A DNA stretch of 64,000 nt from JACTMZ01 sp044359955 (GTDB lineage Bacteria > Verrucomicrobiota > Verrucomicrobiia > Chthoniobacterales > JACTMZ01). Below the pieces are notes generated by a model. The model was not told the origin of the DNA. It saw only the letters and a list, made by a program, of their open reading frames with translations, and ran no database searches. The DNA lies in assembly GCA_044359955.1 (NCBI GenBank), contig JBIKLF010000011.1, forward strand, positions 1 to 64,000, in the 5' to 3' direction. Shown here in pieces: positions 1-9,342 of this stretch (within the stretch, counting starts at the first letter, position 1; every line of letters begins with the position of its first letter). The position numbers and the translations under genes are program-made.

Positions 1-58
1 GGGGACGCCGCCGCTACAGTTGATGTAGCGGCGCCGTCCCCGGCGCCGAGCCGACCAG
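1..58. repeat. REP-like palindromic repeat
   Basis: Two inverted halves face each other here: CCGCCGCTACA at about 8-18 and TGTAGCGGCG at about 24-33, followed by a second GC-rich stem. The TGTAGCGGCG core recurs at least eight more times in the window, always outside or at the very edge of genes, and around the RAYT transposase gene near 43.5 kb. It lies just past the stop codon of the first gene and could act as a transcript end. Confidence 0.7.
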
Positions 59-85
59 AGGCTACGATATTTGTTTTAAACCCTT

Positions 86-1543
86 CTAATCGATCTCCTC
101 GATATCCGGCAGCACCCAGGAACGGTCGAAGTAGGGCTGGGTCGGGCCGTAGAGACGGAAGTAGGTGAACCAACCTTTGCCGGGGATGGTTTTGATCCAG
201 TTAGATTCGGGTTTGCCGGCGGGAGCCTCGGTGCCGAAATAAAGATCCACCGAGCCGTCGTCGTTTTTCACGATGTTGTCGCGCGAGGAGCGGTCGGGAT
301 TTGTCCCCGTATCGACAAAGCAGCGCGTCTCGTTGTCATAGACCGTGAAGGACCAGAATTGCGCGACGGGCGCATCGGGCGGGACGCGGAGCCGGTAGGT
401 TTTGCCGCCGTCGAGCCAGCGACCCTCGGAGTCCTTGGATGATTCGAGGTAGACCTGACCCGCGCCGACCGTGCGGCCCACCATACCGACGGACACACCG
501 ACCGCTTCGTAGAACCACGAGGTGCGCTCGTCGAGTTGCGTGTGGGTCGGTGTCTCCTGCGATGTTTCCTGCAGGAAGAGGGAAATCTCCCACTGCTTGT
601 CCGGCCACACTTTGACACCTTCGAAGCGTTTGTCGTAGCCGATGGTCCGCGCCATGACCTCGCCGGTCAGCGCGGCATCGATGAGCAGTTTCTTCTGCCG
701 CTCGTCGGGGTTGAAGGACTTGCCCTTTTCGATGCCCAGAGGTTGGAGCATACCGAGCGTGATGCGGTCGCGCTCGAGCACCGGTTCCTCGTTGATGATC
801 TTCGACAAGCCCTCCCAGTAGGCGAGACCGCGCGGTTGCTCGCCGCTCCATTTGCGTCCGTCGGGCGAAACATGCCGCGTGGCGGGCGGATTCTCGCGCT
901 CGCTGTAAGGATAAATGCGCAGCTCGGCGATGGTCGCCTTGGCTTTCTCCGGATCCGGATCGAGCGCGCGGTGGCCGGACCAGATGTTCATCGTGGGCGA
1001 TTGGACCACATAGTAACCCTCGGGCTTGATCGGTTCGTCGCCGGGACCGAGCACGAGATACTTCCCGCCGGCACCTTTGTCGGGTCCGGTCTGACCACAA
1101 TCGGTGAGCGGTCGCTGCCAGAAGTCGACGATGCCGCCCGCCACCGCGCCCGGAGGAACTTCGATGACCAGCGGTCCGGTTTTCTCCATGTTAGGAAAGG
1201 CCATAACGTAGGGAGTCGTGGCGTTGGCCGTGAGCAGGCCGAGTTTGTCGCGGAACGTTAGGTAGTCGACATAGTCGAGATTCCCTGCGCCGAACTTGGT
1301 ACGCTGCTCCTTCTGCCACTGGTGCATGGCCATGATGGGCAAGGCCCACAGGTAGGCCTGGCAAGCGCGCTGGAAATCGATGTCATCGTAAATTTTTTCC
1401 ACCGTCTCGCTCGTCGGATATCCGTTTTCCAATTCGAGTTTGCCCAAACGCGAATCCACGGTGCCGGTGGTGGGAAGTTGCTGCGCGTAGCCGCGGCAGA
1501 GCAGCACGGCGAGCAGAACGGGAACGAGGTGTTTTGTTCTCAT
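86..1543 (-). CDS. Secreted DUF1254/DUF1214 domain protein
   Basis: A 485-residue protein with an N-terminal signal peptide (hydrophobic core VPVLLAVLLC). A DUF1254 region covers about residues 55-190 (start near FQRACQAYLWALP) and a DUF1214 region about 360-475 (QFWSFTVYDNE, then the aromatic end WFTYFRLYGPTQPYF). These two domains always occur together in periplasmic proteins of unknown biochemical activity. The gene is followed 25 bases upstream by a paralogue with the same domain order, so the two probably arose by tandem duplication and are co-transcribed from the right. ATG start chosen because it gives the signal peptide directly. The family call is firm; the function is unknown. Confidence 0.9.
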   Translation of the reverse strand: MRTKHLVPVLLAVLLCRGYAQQLPTTGTVDSRLGKLELENGYPTSETVEKIYDDIDFQRACQAYLWALPIMAMHQWQKEQRTKFGAGNLDYVDYLTFRDKLGLLTANATTPYVMAFPNMEKTGPLVIEVPPGAVAGGIVDFWQRPLTDCGQTGPDKGAGGKYLVLGPGDEPIKPEGYYVVQSPTMNIWSGHRALDPDPEKAKATIAELRIYPYSERENPPATRHVSPDGRKWSGEQPRGLAYWEGLSKIINEEPVLERDRITLGMLQPLGIEKGKSFNPDERQKKLLIDAALTGEVMARTIGYDKRFEGVKVWPDKQWEISLFLQETSQETPTHTQLDERTSWFYEAVGVSVGMVGRTVGAGQVYLESSKDSEGRWLDGGKTYRLRVPPDAPVAQFWSFTVYDNETRCFVDTGTNPDRSSRDNIVKNDDGSVDLYFGTEAPAGKPESNWIKTIPGKGWFTYFRLYGPTQPYFDRSWVLPDIEEID

Positions 1544-1568
1544 AAAATCGGAATGTCGGAGTGTGGCC

Positions 1569-3104
1569 TCACTTCACTTTTTCGATGTCGCCGGGCTTCC
1601 ACGTGCGCTTGAGGGCGCTCTCACCCGGCCCGTAGAGGCGCAGAATGGCGAAGTAGCCTTTGCCCGGAACGGTGGCGAGCCAGTTGCCTTCCTGGCCCGC
1701 GGGCGCTTGCGGACCGAAGAAAAGTTCCGTGCTGCCGTCGGGAATCGCGGCCGGCTTGTCACGCGAACCGAGCGACGGGAACGGCTGCCCGTTGGCCAAG
1801 CCGGATCCGTTTTCCGCCTCGTAAAGCGTGACCGACCAGAAGTTGCCGGCCGGGATATCCGGCGGCAGCACGAGACGGTAGTTGCTCCCGCCCGAGAGCG
1901 CGTCTCCCTTGCTGTCCGTGAAAGCGATCATATACATCGCGCCCTTTCCCGGGATCTGGGAGACCATGCCGGGACTCACCGAGTAGTAGTTGCTGAAAAA
2001 CCAAATGCGCGCGTCGAGATCGAGATAGCCGCCCGCGAGATTTTTCCACGCCAGATCCATCGAGGGCTTCGGATTGTCCGGGGTGATGTCGGCAAGCGGA
2101 TTGATCCAGCGCCGATCGGGATAAATGCGCAACGAGCGACCACCCAGTTCTTCCTCAAAGGCAACGACGCGACTCGTCTTGTAGCCCGTCTTGGCCGCGC
2201 GCTCGAGAATGGCGCGCGTCTTGGGGTCGGGATCGAAGGGCTTGCCTTTGATGATGCCGATCGAAGCGAGAAGCCCCAGCCCGTCGGCGTCGGCCAAATT
2301 GACGTCCTCGCTGTCCACCAGACGCTTGAGTTGATCGAACACACTCCCGTCGCTCACCGGCAACATATCGACCGGCACACCCGAAGCATCGGGAAAGACC
2401 ATCGCCTTGGCGTCGTCTTTGTCCTTCAGCGGATAAATCTTCGACTGCCCGATCAAGGCGACCGCCGGCGCGGTGTTGGCCGGATCCTGGTAAAAGGCGC
2501 GCAGGAAGATGAAAACGTTGTTCGTCTCCGAGCGATAAACGAAATATCCCTCCGGCACCTCGCCGTCATAACCGGGCGGCAGGAGGAGAAATTTGCCACC
2601 CTTGCCGGCATCGGGTCCCGGCAGCCCCACGTCGCCGGCGAACTTCCCGCCATCGACCGGAATCGGCCGCTGCCAGAAATCGAGCAGGATGCCCTGCAGT
2701 CCGGGAGGCGCCTCGAAGACGATCGGGCCGTCCTTGCCGAGATCGACGTAGCCCATGGCGTAAATGACGTCGGAGTTCGGCGTGGTCACCAGCGTCTTGG
2801 CATCGAGCCGTTTTTTCCACACCGGCAAAACGCTGTAGCCGGCGCCGAAAGTTTTTTCCGAGCCTTCCTTCATGCCCAACGTGTTGATCAGCGGCAGAGC
2901 CCAGAGATAAGCCTGCGTCGCACGCTGGAAGAGCAGCTCGTCGCGTAACATCTGCGCCGATTCGGCCGTGGGACGATTCTCCTCGAACTTGGCGTTCGCC
3001 AATTCATCGAAGCGCGAAGTTTCTGCGTGGGAATTGTCCGCACCGAACGCGACGAGCGCGGCCAGAGCAGCGATGAACATATGACGTAGGAAGGAGAATT
3101 TCAT
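1569..3104 (-). CDS. Secreted DUF1254/DUF1214 domain protein, paralogue
   Basis: A 511-residue protein with a signal peptide (MFIAALAALVAFGADNSHA, cleavage probably after HA). DUF1254 spans about residues 65-200 (RATQAYLWALPLINTLG) and DUF1214 about 385-500 (NFWSVTLYEAENGSG, ending FAILRLYGP). It shares the domain order and many motifs with the gene immediately downstream, including the LWALP and RLYGP stretches. GGAG at about 3 bases before the ATG region (AAGGAGAATTTCATG read on the minus strand is CATGAAATTCTCCTT) gives no canonical Shine-Dalgarno site upstream. Biochemical role unknown; probably the first gene of a two-gene unit. Confidence 0.9.
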   Translation of the reverse strand: MKFSFLRHMFIAALAALVAFGADNSHAETSRFDELANAKFEENRPTAESAQMLRDELLFQRATQAYLWALPLINTLGMKEGSEKTFGAGYSVLPVWKKRLDAKTLVTTPNSDVIYAMGYVDLGKDGPIVFEAPPGLQGILLDFWQRPIPVDGGKFAGDVGLPGPDAGKGGKFLLLPPGYDGEVPEGYFVYRSETNNVFIFLRAFYQDPANTAPAVALIGQSKIYPLKDKDDAKAMVFPDASGVPVDMLPVSDGSVFDQLKRLVDSEDVNLADADGLGLLASIGIIKGKPFDPDPKTRAILERAAKTGYKTSRVVAFEEELGGRSLRIYPDRRWINPLADITPDNPKPSMDLAWKNLAGGYLDLDARIWFFSNYYSVSPGMVSQIPGKGAMYMIAFTDSKGDALSGGSNYRLVLPPDIPAGNFWSVTLYEAENGSGLANGQPFPSLGSRDKPAAIPDGSTELFFGPQAPAGQEGNWLATVPGKGYFAILRLYGPGESALKRTWKPGDIEKVK

Positions 3105-3294
3105 GGGAGTTGTCGGAAGTTGGGAGGCGGAAGAATGATATAAACTACCTTAGCGCCGCGAGCGCGGACGGGCCGACGTCCTTCGTTTGGTCCTTTTCTG
3201 CATAACGGAAAAACGAGCGAGCAGGCGTTCCTTGATGCAGAGTGACCAGTTTTCCGGAGAGCTGTTCGCACCTGACATCAATCCGGCCGCTCAC

Positions 3295-3588
3295 ATGAAC
3301 AACAAAGCCCGTAGCAGTTACGTGGATCGTCGCTTCAGCGATCGCCGCAAGCGCATCGCCCGTCGCACCGAGCGCGATACCTTCCGGTGCATCCTCATGC
3401 CTGCGCTTTACACGATCGGAGTGTTGGGCTTGGTCGCGTTCTGCGCCATGGCCGTCTACGGCGTGCTGGCCGATACCGACATCAGGTCCTTCTCCGTCAT
3501 CGCTGCCGCGCCAGCAGCTTTGATCGGTCTCACGGAAGCCTACCGTTTGTTCCGAGGGCATCACAGCGAATCGCTGGACGAACCATGA
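3295..3588 (+). CDS. Small membrane protein with basic N terminus
   Basis: A 97-residue protein of no recognised family. The first 30 residues are very basic (SSYVDRRFSDRRKRIARR), followed by two predicted membrane segments: about residues 38-60 (YTIGVLGLVAFCAMAVYGVL) and about 66-82 (FSVIAAAPAALIGLTEAY). In-frame upstream starts at 3187 and 3235 exist, but the region before 3295 looks non-conserved, so 3295 is the working choice. Its stop codon overlaps the start of the next small gene in an ATGA arrangement, which argues that both are translated together. Confidence 0.55.
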   Translation: MNNKARSSYVDRRFSDRRKRIARRTERDTFRCILMPALYTIGVLGLVAFCAMAVYGVLADTDIRSFSVIAAAPAALIGLTEAYRLFRGHHSESLDEP

Positions 3589-3710
3589 ACAGCGAAGTTC
3601 AAAGCAGGCGCGGCGCCGTGGCCCGCGTCTTGGTCTGGTCCGGGATCCTCATCGCAGCGGCCGCCTTCTGGATTTCCGTCGCCGTCGGGTTGGCGGCGTG
3701 GATTCGCTGA
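3585..3710 (+). CDS. Tiny single-pass membrane protein
   Basis: A 41-residue protein starting in an ATGA overlap with the preceding membrane protein gene. It has a short polar N terminus (MNSEVQSRRGAVAR) and one strong hydrophobic segment (VLVWSGILIAAAAFWISVAV) that ends with a single Arg. No family recognised. The translational coupling and the membrane segment are the only support; it may be a partner of the gene before it. Confidence 0.5.
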   Translation: MNSEVQSRRGAVARVLVWSGILIAAAAFWISVAVGLAAWIR

Positions 3711-3849
3711 CCGGTGGACGCATCCGTCCGCTGCGGGGTGCATTTTGGTCCGATTCTGCATAGTCCATCCACCCTTCTGAGGGGGTGTCGAATTGCACTC
3801 CGAGGCCCGATGGTGCACTTTTTTTAGCCTAGGCGCCGCCCGCCACGCC

Positions 3850-4839
3850 GTGTCACGAAACAACCTAAATACCAACCAAGTCATCAGCGGTTCGATCCAG
3901 CGCCAAGCCGTCGAAGAGGTGGCCGCGCCGATGCGAAACTACTACTCCTTGGATATCCACCAGCTGCGGCCGGGAGCCTATCCGAGTCGTCTCGACTTTG
4001 TCGCTTCGCGCGGCGCGTTCGTTTACCGCGAGGATTATCCGCGATCCACGCGCATTGTCGGCGAAGTCATGGGCGGACGTTTCGGCGTGGGCATCAAACT
4101 GGGCGAGGTCGACGCAACATTCGCCGGCGACAAAGTGGCGCACCAATCCGTGCCCTCGGCCATGAGCGGAGAGCAGATCGATTTCACCGGAGAATGCGGC
4201 TACCGGCAAATGGTCATGGTTGTCGACCACGCCAAACTGTTTGCCTTGGCCGAAGGTGCGCGCGTCGCCCCGCGCGTCCTGCAAGGATTGAAGCCCGGAC
4301 GTCAGGGCATGAACCTTTCGACCAAACCGAATGCCGCCGCGTGCCTCGCCGACACTTTCGGCAAAATGCTCGATCGCGCCGTGGCCGGACAAATCGAAAC
4401 CGATCAAGACAACTTCGAGGATCTGGTTTACGACGCTCTGCTCTCCCTCGTCGATCATACCGACTTTTGCTACGGCCGTCCGCCCGCCGCGGTGATTGTC
4501 CGGCGCGCCACGGAATTGGTGGAGGCATCCTTCACCAGCGCACCGCCCATCAATGTGTTAGCCGCCCGCATGCGTTTGAGTCCGCGCACGCTCTACAGAG
4601 CTTTTGTTTCCGTCACCGGCATGGGACCTCACCTGTATTTCCGCCAGTGCGCCCTCAACCGCGCGCGGGAAGCCCTGCTCAAAGCCCACCCGCTCGAAAA
4701 CAAAGTCACAGCCATCGCCGCCGACTTCGGCTTCACCGAGATCGGAAGATTCTCCGTCCGCTACCGCCAATTGTTCGGCGAGAGCCCCTCCCAAACCCTC
4801 GCCCGCCGTCCGCGCTGCATCGTTCCCATTCCGGGGTAA
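3850..4839 (+). CDS. AraC-family transcriptional regulator
   Basis: About 329 residues from a GTG at 3850; a TTG at 3793 would add 19 residues and an ATG at 3931 would remove 27. The C-terminal 100 residues form the two helix-turn-helix units of AraC regulators: INVLAARMRLSPRTLYRAF, then KVTAIAADFGFTEIGRFSVR with the family signature ending RQLFGESPSQTL. The N-terminal part looks like the ligand-sensing half of AraC proteins related to the RipA/EutR type, but the ligand cannot be told. It points away from the DUF1254 genes and has no obvious downstream partner. Confidence 0.85.
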   Translation: MSRNNLNTNQVISGSIQRQAVEEVAAPMRNYYSLDIHQLRPGAYPSRLDFVASRGAFVYREDYPRSTRIVGEVMGGRFGVGIKLGEVDATFAGDKVAHQSVPSAMSGEQIDFTGECGYRQMVMVVDHAKLFALAEGARVAPRVLQGLKPGRQGMNLSTKPNAAACLADTFGKMLDRAVAGQIETDQDNFEDLVYDALLSLVDHTDFCYGRPPAAVIVRRATELVEASFTSAPPINVLAARMRLSPRTLYRAFVSVTGMGPHLYFRQCALNRAREALLKAHPLENKVTAIAADFGFTEIGRFSVRYRQLFGESPSQTLARRPRCIVPIPG

Positions 4840-5022
4840 CGCCGGGCGGGACTCGCGCAGATGTCTCTCACTGAGACAAGGAGAGCTCGGAGATTCCATC
4901 GACTCGCTGCCATCTCTTGGCCTCCCGGTCTTTTTGTCTGTCATCCCTGTCTCTTTCACTGTCCAACGTTGATTTCCCCCACCGGCAAAGCGACCGAGCT
5001 GTGATAGCCCGACATCCGCTCA

Positions 5023-7770
5023 TCACTTTGCCTGAATTCGCAAGAAGCCCTTGTTTCCCGGCATCGGAACCGTGTTGGTGATCGGTGTTCCGTTGTTGGT
5101 GAAAGGCTGCGTGGCAAGATCGGTGGTTGTTTGCGTTTGGAAAACAACGGTGCCGTTTGTGCCCTGCTTCTGGATCATCACGCCGCCCATGCGGAGATCC
5201 ATGATCGAGTTACTGTCATAGAGACCGAAGGCCATGGGGCTGGCGATAACGTCTTGCTGACCGGCGGTGCGGTTGCCGTTGAATTGCGACAGCGTGAAGA
5301 GCTGCGCAAGATTGGGGTTGCTGTAAAGCGCGGTGACGAGCGCCGGTTGACTCGACTGCCAATCGAATCCAAGAGCGGACATGGAGAACTCGGCTGCGTC
5401 GTTCAGGCCGTCGCTGTCGGTGTCCGTATTCTCGCCGAGGCCCAAGCCGGAAACATTGACGATGAACGGACTGTTGTTGGTGTGGCTGCTGGCAATGGAG
5501 AGCAGCGCGTTTTTCTCACCCACCGAAGACGGAGAAAAGACCGCCGAGAAAGCCGTGGTCTGGCCCGGCGCCAAGGAATTGATCGTGGGCGCAGTGAGCA
5601 GGAAGTGCGAGCTGCCGGCGCCGGATTTGGTCACGACGATGTTGCTGATGACGGTGCGGCCGGAATTCCGCAACGTGTAGACTTGGGCAGCAGAGGCGCT
5701 TCCGGAGCGGGTGGCGGGAAAAACATTGGTGCCGTTGTTGACCATAAGGGGATAACCGGCCGTCTCCAACGTCAGCCCCGGGAGCGGCCGCCATCCGAGC
5801 GACAGCTCGTTGTCTGTCGTGTAAGTGACTTGGCTGAGCGACGAGCCGTCCGGTCGCACGATGTTGACCTCGAAGTTGCCCGTGCGATCGCTCGCGAACG
5901 CGATCCACTCGCCATCCGGAGACCAAGCGGGCGTGACGTCGCCGCGGATGGAGGGGAAGAAAGCGCCGAGGTTGAGCGCGGGCGTGTTGCCGGAGTTCGT
6001 CGTGATCTGCTTCAGGCCGGTGCCGTTCGTGTTGACCACGAAGATTTGTCCCACCCCGTTGACCATATTGTTGAAAACGATGCGCGTTCCATCCGGCGAC
6101 CACGCGCGGCCTTCGGCATTGTTCACACCCGTGGTCACCCTCTGGAGAGGCCCTGTCCCGTCTGCGTTGAGGATGTAAAGATCTTGATTGGTGTTGGTGG
6201 ATTCCCGCATGGCGACGAGGAGTTTCGTGCCGTCCGGAGAATACTTTGGACCGACGAAGGTGACGGACGATGGGTTGGTGGTTATTCGTCGCTCGTCGGT
6301 GCCGTCGGCGGCGATGGTATACACCTCGTAGTTGCCATTGCGGTTGCTCGTGTAGGCGATGCGGGAACCGTCGGGCGAAATGGATGGAACGAGATCATAA
6401 TACTCTGCGTTGGTCGTGATGTTCGTGCGAGCGGAGCCGTCCGCCCGCATGGTCATGATCCGGCCGCGGTCGCCCGAGAGTTCGGTAAAGGCAACCCACG
6501 AGCCATCGGCGCTCCACGTCGAGTGCAAGTCCATCCGCGAGGGTGGGGCTTGGGTGAGGCGGGTTTCTCCTTGGCCGTCGGCCCGGATGGAGAAGATCGA
6601 CGTCTCCCCTTCCCCGAGACGCGAGAACGATATGACGCCCTGGTCTGTCAGCGGTGCGCCACCGACCGCCGGGACCGGAAGACCGGTGGGCTGGTAGCGG
6701 TCGGTGATGTTGTCCGGCAGATTCGGTTCGAGCGGATCGACGATGCGCACCCCGGTGCCTGCGGCGAAGTTCAGGCGTGTCAGGTCGGTCGTCAGGGTCG
6801 TCAGCGTGCGGGGGTTCTCGAAGACGAAGGCGCGACTGGTGAGGTCGAACACCGTGCGCCAGTCCGTCTCGTGTATCGCACCGGCCACGTCACCCGGCGC
6901 CCCGATCGGATCCGACACGTTGCGCATCACCGACATCACCGCGGCCCGAGCCTCCAGCGCATTACGTGGCGTCACGTGGTCGAGCAAGCCCCGGTAGTAT
7001 GAGGCCCGGATGAATCGATCCACGCTACTCGTGTTCCCGGGCACCGGCACGCTGCGCGTGGTGTTGGTGAAGTTGAAGTTGTAGGCGTCGAGGAGAACCT
7101 TCGCCTCGGTGAGCTTCGTGTTGGCCGTGACGCAGAAACCCGCGCCGCGGGAAATCTCCGCCACGCCGTCGATATACTCGACCACCGCGGAGTCGCCCGT
7201 GGCATCCTCGATGCTGAACGACAAGCCCGTGGCGTAGCCATCAATGCCAACGACCACCGGCTGGATCGGCGGAAGCAGGGCAATGGCCTCCGCGACCGTG
7301 GCGGCATTATCGAGGAGGTATTGAACCAAGAGGTTCATGTTGATCCCCGCGCGCGACACATCGCGGTCGCCGTATTTGGTGACACCGAGAGCCAGGGCAT
7401 GCGCCGCGAGGCCCGCCTCGTTCATGCCATCCATCACATAAGAGTTGTAGTTGGCCACCACGACGCTGCCGTAGAGAGAGGTCCACTTGGCCGGGTTCTG
7501 GGGGACGACAACATTTGTCCCGTTCATCGCGCCGGACTTCGATAAGCCGCGCGGCAAGACCAGCAACTTGGGATCCGACGCCGCCCTCGGATCCGTCGTC
7601 GCCTCAAACCAGTCCGCGTTTCGGCCTACGACCTTGGCGATGGAGTTGTCGTTCCAAAAGACCCTCGTGCACGCGTGCCCAGCCGGGCCCGACAAGATCA
7701 GCGCGGCACAAACGCAAAGCGTCAGAAGAGCGCGGAAGCGGGCGCAAGAAACACGCGAGTGAGGCGTCAT
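5023..7770 (-). CDS. Secreted Ntn hydrolase fused to TolB-like propeller
   Basis: A 915-residue protein from the ATG at 7770; an in-frame extension to 7875 lacks a signal peptide. The leader ends in GHA and the next residue, Cys34 (CTRVFWND), matches the N-terminal nucleophile of the choloylglycine hydrolase/penicillin V acylase family. The Ntn domain runs to about residue 350. It is followed by repeated PD40/TolB-type blades (WSADGSWVAF, SPDGSRIAYTSNRNG, SPDGTRIVF, SPDGEWIAFASDRTG) to about 650, an immunoglobulin-like choice-of-anchor domain (LRNSGRTVISN, SLAPGQTTAF), a calcium-type motif DTDSDGLNDAAEF near 780, and a C-terminal tail. Substrate is unknown. The fusion is unusual for the family. 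A shorter paralogue without the propeller lies next to it. Confidence 0.85.
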   Translation of the reverse strand: MTPHSRVSCARFRALLTLCVCAALILSGPAGHACTRVFWNDNSIAKVVGRNADWFEATTDPRAASDPKLLVLPRGLSKSGAMNGTNVVVPQNPAKWTSLYGSVVVANYNSYVMDGMNEAGLAAHALALGVTKYGDRDVSRAGINMNLLVQYLLDNAATVAEAIALLPPIQPVVVGIDGYATGLSFSIEDATGDSAVVEYIDGVAEISRGAGFCVTANTKLTEAKVLLDAYNFNFTNTTRSVPVPGNTSSVDRFIRASYYRGLLDHVTPRNALEARAAVMSVMRNVSDPIGAPGDVAGAIHETDWRTVFDLTSRAFVFENPRTLTTLTTDLTRLNFAAGTGVRIVDPLEPNLPDNITDRYQPTGLPVPAVGGAPLTDQGVISFSRLGEGETSIFSIRADGQGETRLTQAPPSRMDLHSTWSADGSWVAFTELSGDRGRIMTMRADGSARTNITTNAEYYDLVPSISPDGSRIAYTSNRNGNYEVYTIAADGTDERRITTNPSSVTFVGPKYSPDGTKLLVAMRESTNTNQDLYILNADGTGPLQRVTTGVNNAEGRAWSPDGTRIVFNNMVNGVGQIFVVNTNGTGLKQITTNSGNTPALNLGAFFPSIRGDVTPAWSPDGEWIAFASDRTGNFEVNIVRPDGSSLSQVTYTTDNELSLGWRPLPGLTLETAGYPLMVNNGTNVFPATRSGSASAAQVYTLRNSGRTVISNIVVTKSGAGSSHFLLTAPTINSLAPGQTTAFSAVFSPSSVGEKNALLSIASSHTNNSPFIVNVSGLGLGENTDTDSDGLNDAAEFSMSALGFDWQSSQPALVTALYSNPNLAQLFTLSQFNGNRTAGQQDVIASPMAFGLYDSNSIMDLRMGGVMIQKQGTNGTVVFQTQTTTDLATQPFTNNGTPITNTVPMPGNKGFLRIQAK

Positions 7771-7994
7771 GGTTGGGTCGAAATTTTGCCCGCATCTGCA
7801 GCGCAGGGAGCGGTAAACGCAAAAGCTACAAAGTTTCCCTCGCGTTGCAACCCGATGCTCGTGGGGGCGGGTCACACAGAGTAATCCAAGCCTTTATCAA
7901 TGATTGTTTTTCTCTTCTTTCTGCCACCGGCTGACCTGCGAGCTGGACGTAACCGAGCGGAGCGAGCCGGAGTCCGCCGCCCGCCGCCTCGCCA

Positions 7995-9083
7995 TCAAGC
8001 GCCTTTTTTCTCGGGAGTGAGGTAGGCGATGGGCTGTGTGGGCTTGAAGGCGTTGTTGATCTCGCCCTGCAGCTTGAAGCCTTCTTCACCTTCGAGCGCC
8101 ACGCTGCGCACGCCCGATCCCGGAGCGAAGTCGATTTTGTTGAGATCGACCATCACGACGTAGGGGCTGAGCGCGGATTCGAAGTAGTAGTTCTTGCGCG
8201 AGTGATCGAGCACCGAGCGCCAGTAAGTGGGCGCGATGTTCGGATGCTCGGGGTCCGCGGCACCCCACGGCACGGAGACGTTGCGCATGACGCTGAAGAC
8301 GCCGGCCACTTGGCGACGGGGTTCGGCCACATCGTCGCCCATGAATTTCAAATAGTAGGACGCACGGACGAAGCGGTCTTCGCTCTGGTGCGAACCCGGC
8401 AGCACCTTGGTGTTGTCCATGCGCGACCAATAATCGTTCAGCGTGAGTTGCTTGTCGTAGGTCGGACTGTTGGTCATCACCTGGTATTGCTTGCCGTGGT
8501 GAATCACGACCTTGCCGTCGAGAAACTCCATGACGGCCGAATCACCCGTCGGATCGGTCAACGAAAGATGGACGGAAGGATGCGCCGCGCCGCCCGGTCC
8601 GAAATTGCAGGGCACGAAGTAGATCGGATTGTCCTTCATCGCCACGACCGCCTCGGCCACCGTGGCGTAGTTCGAGAGGATGTATTGCAACCAAGCCGCC
8701 CACGAGACCTGCGGTTTGTCGCCGGACGGCGCGGGACCGAAATCCGTCTCGGCCAGATAGAGCATGTTGGCCCCGAGGCCTTTCTCGTTCATGCCGTCGA
8801 AGGCGCCGTTGATTGGTCCACCCGGATTCATCGCGCCGGCCAGCACCACTGTGCCGTATTTGCTTTCCCACGAGTGGCCGCCGGGCAGGCCTTCGTTCTT
8901 CTCGCCGCGCGGGATGACGTAGAAGTGCGTGTTGAAATCGTAGGGCCAATCCATCGAGCGCCCCGTGATGGCCGTGCCGTCCTTGCCGAGCCACGTGGCG
9001 CGCGAGCAGGCTGCGGCAGGGTCGATGGCGCAGAAGGCGGCGGAGAGAAAAAGGAGACTGAAGAGAGATCCGGAGGATTTCAT
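7995..9083 (-). CDS. Secreted linear amide C-N hydrolase (choloylglycine hydrolase family)
   Basis: A 362-residue protein. The signal peptide ends DPAAA and Cys26 (CSRATWLGKDG) becomes the new N terminus, the expected Ntn nucleophile. Further family marks are the Arg/Asp pair in ITGRSMDWPYD, the GMNEKGLGANMLYL strand, and DPTGDSAVMEFLDG. The enzyme class cleaves linear amide bonds in bile salts, penicillin V or N-acyl homoserine lactones; which one applies here cannot be read from the sequence. The neighbouring longer gene has the same catalytic layout. The start lies 109 bases from the divergently read DUF2256 gene, so the gap must hold both promoters. Confidence 0.9.
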   Translation of the reverse strand: MKSSGSLFSLLFLSAAFCAIDPAAACSRATWLGKDGTAITGRSMDWPYDFNTHFYVIPRGEKNEGLPGGHSWESKYGTVVLAGAMNPGGPINGAFDGMNEKGLGANMLYLAETDFGPAPSGDKPQVSWAAWLQYILSNYATVAEAVVAMKDNPIYFVPCNFGPGGAAHPSVHLSLTDPTGDSAVMEFLDGKVVIHHGKQYQVMTNSPTYDKQLTLNDYWSRMDNTKVLPGSHQSEDRFVRASYYLKFMGDDVAEPRRQVAGVFSVMRNVSVPWGAADPEHPNIAPTYWRSVLDHSRKNYYFESALSPYVVMVDLNKIDFAPGSGVRSVALEGEEGFKLQGEINNAFKPTQPIAYLTPEKKGA

Positions 9084-9192
9084 GGTGCGGACTTTTTACA
9101 AACGAGGTCGCGGCTGCGCACGCGAAAAAAACCAGCAGCGAAGATCTTCGCCGCGGCATCGACATGGGACGGCGGGGCGTAAAGCATGGGTC

Positions 9193-9342
9193 ATGCGCGG
9201 CGTCAAAAAGCAGCACCTCCCCTCGAAGATCTGCACGGTATGCGGGCGGCCCTTCCTGTGGCGGAAGAAATGGGAAAAGGTCTGGAATGAGGTCCGTTTC
9301 TGCAGCGAACGATGCCGCCGCACGCGGCCGCCGGTTCGATGA
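9193..9342 (+). CDS. DUF2256 zinc-ribbon-like protein
   Basis: A 49-residue protein with four cysteines in two pairs, CTVCGRPF and CSERCRR, joined by a Trp-rich stretch (LWRKKWEKVWNEV). This is the DUF2256 pattern, a small metal-binding protein family often found beside photolyase or cryptochrome genes. Its stop overlaps the ATG of the photolyase gene (ATGA), so the two are translationally coupled. Function in light-dependent repair is inferred from context only. Confidence 0.85.
   Translation: MRGVKKQHLPSKICTVCGRPFLWRKKWEKVWNEVRFCSERCRRTRPPVR

Noticed and set aside
5131..7002. A 623-codon open frame opposite the Ntn hydrolase/propeller gene
   Set aside because: It is the complement of a GC-rich gene with clear domains on the other strand; its translation is Arg/Gly-rich and has no family pattern.
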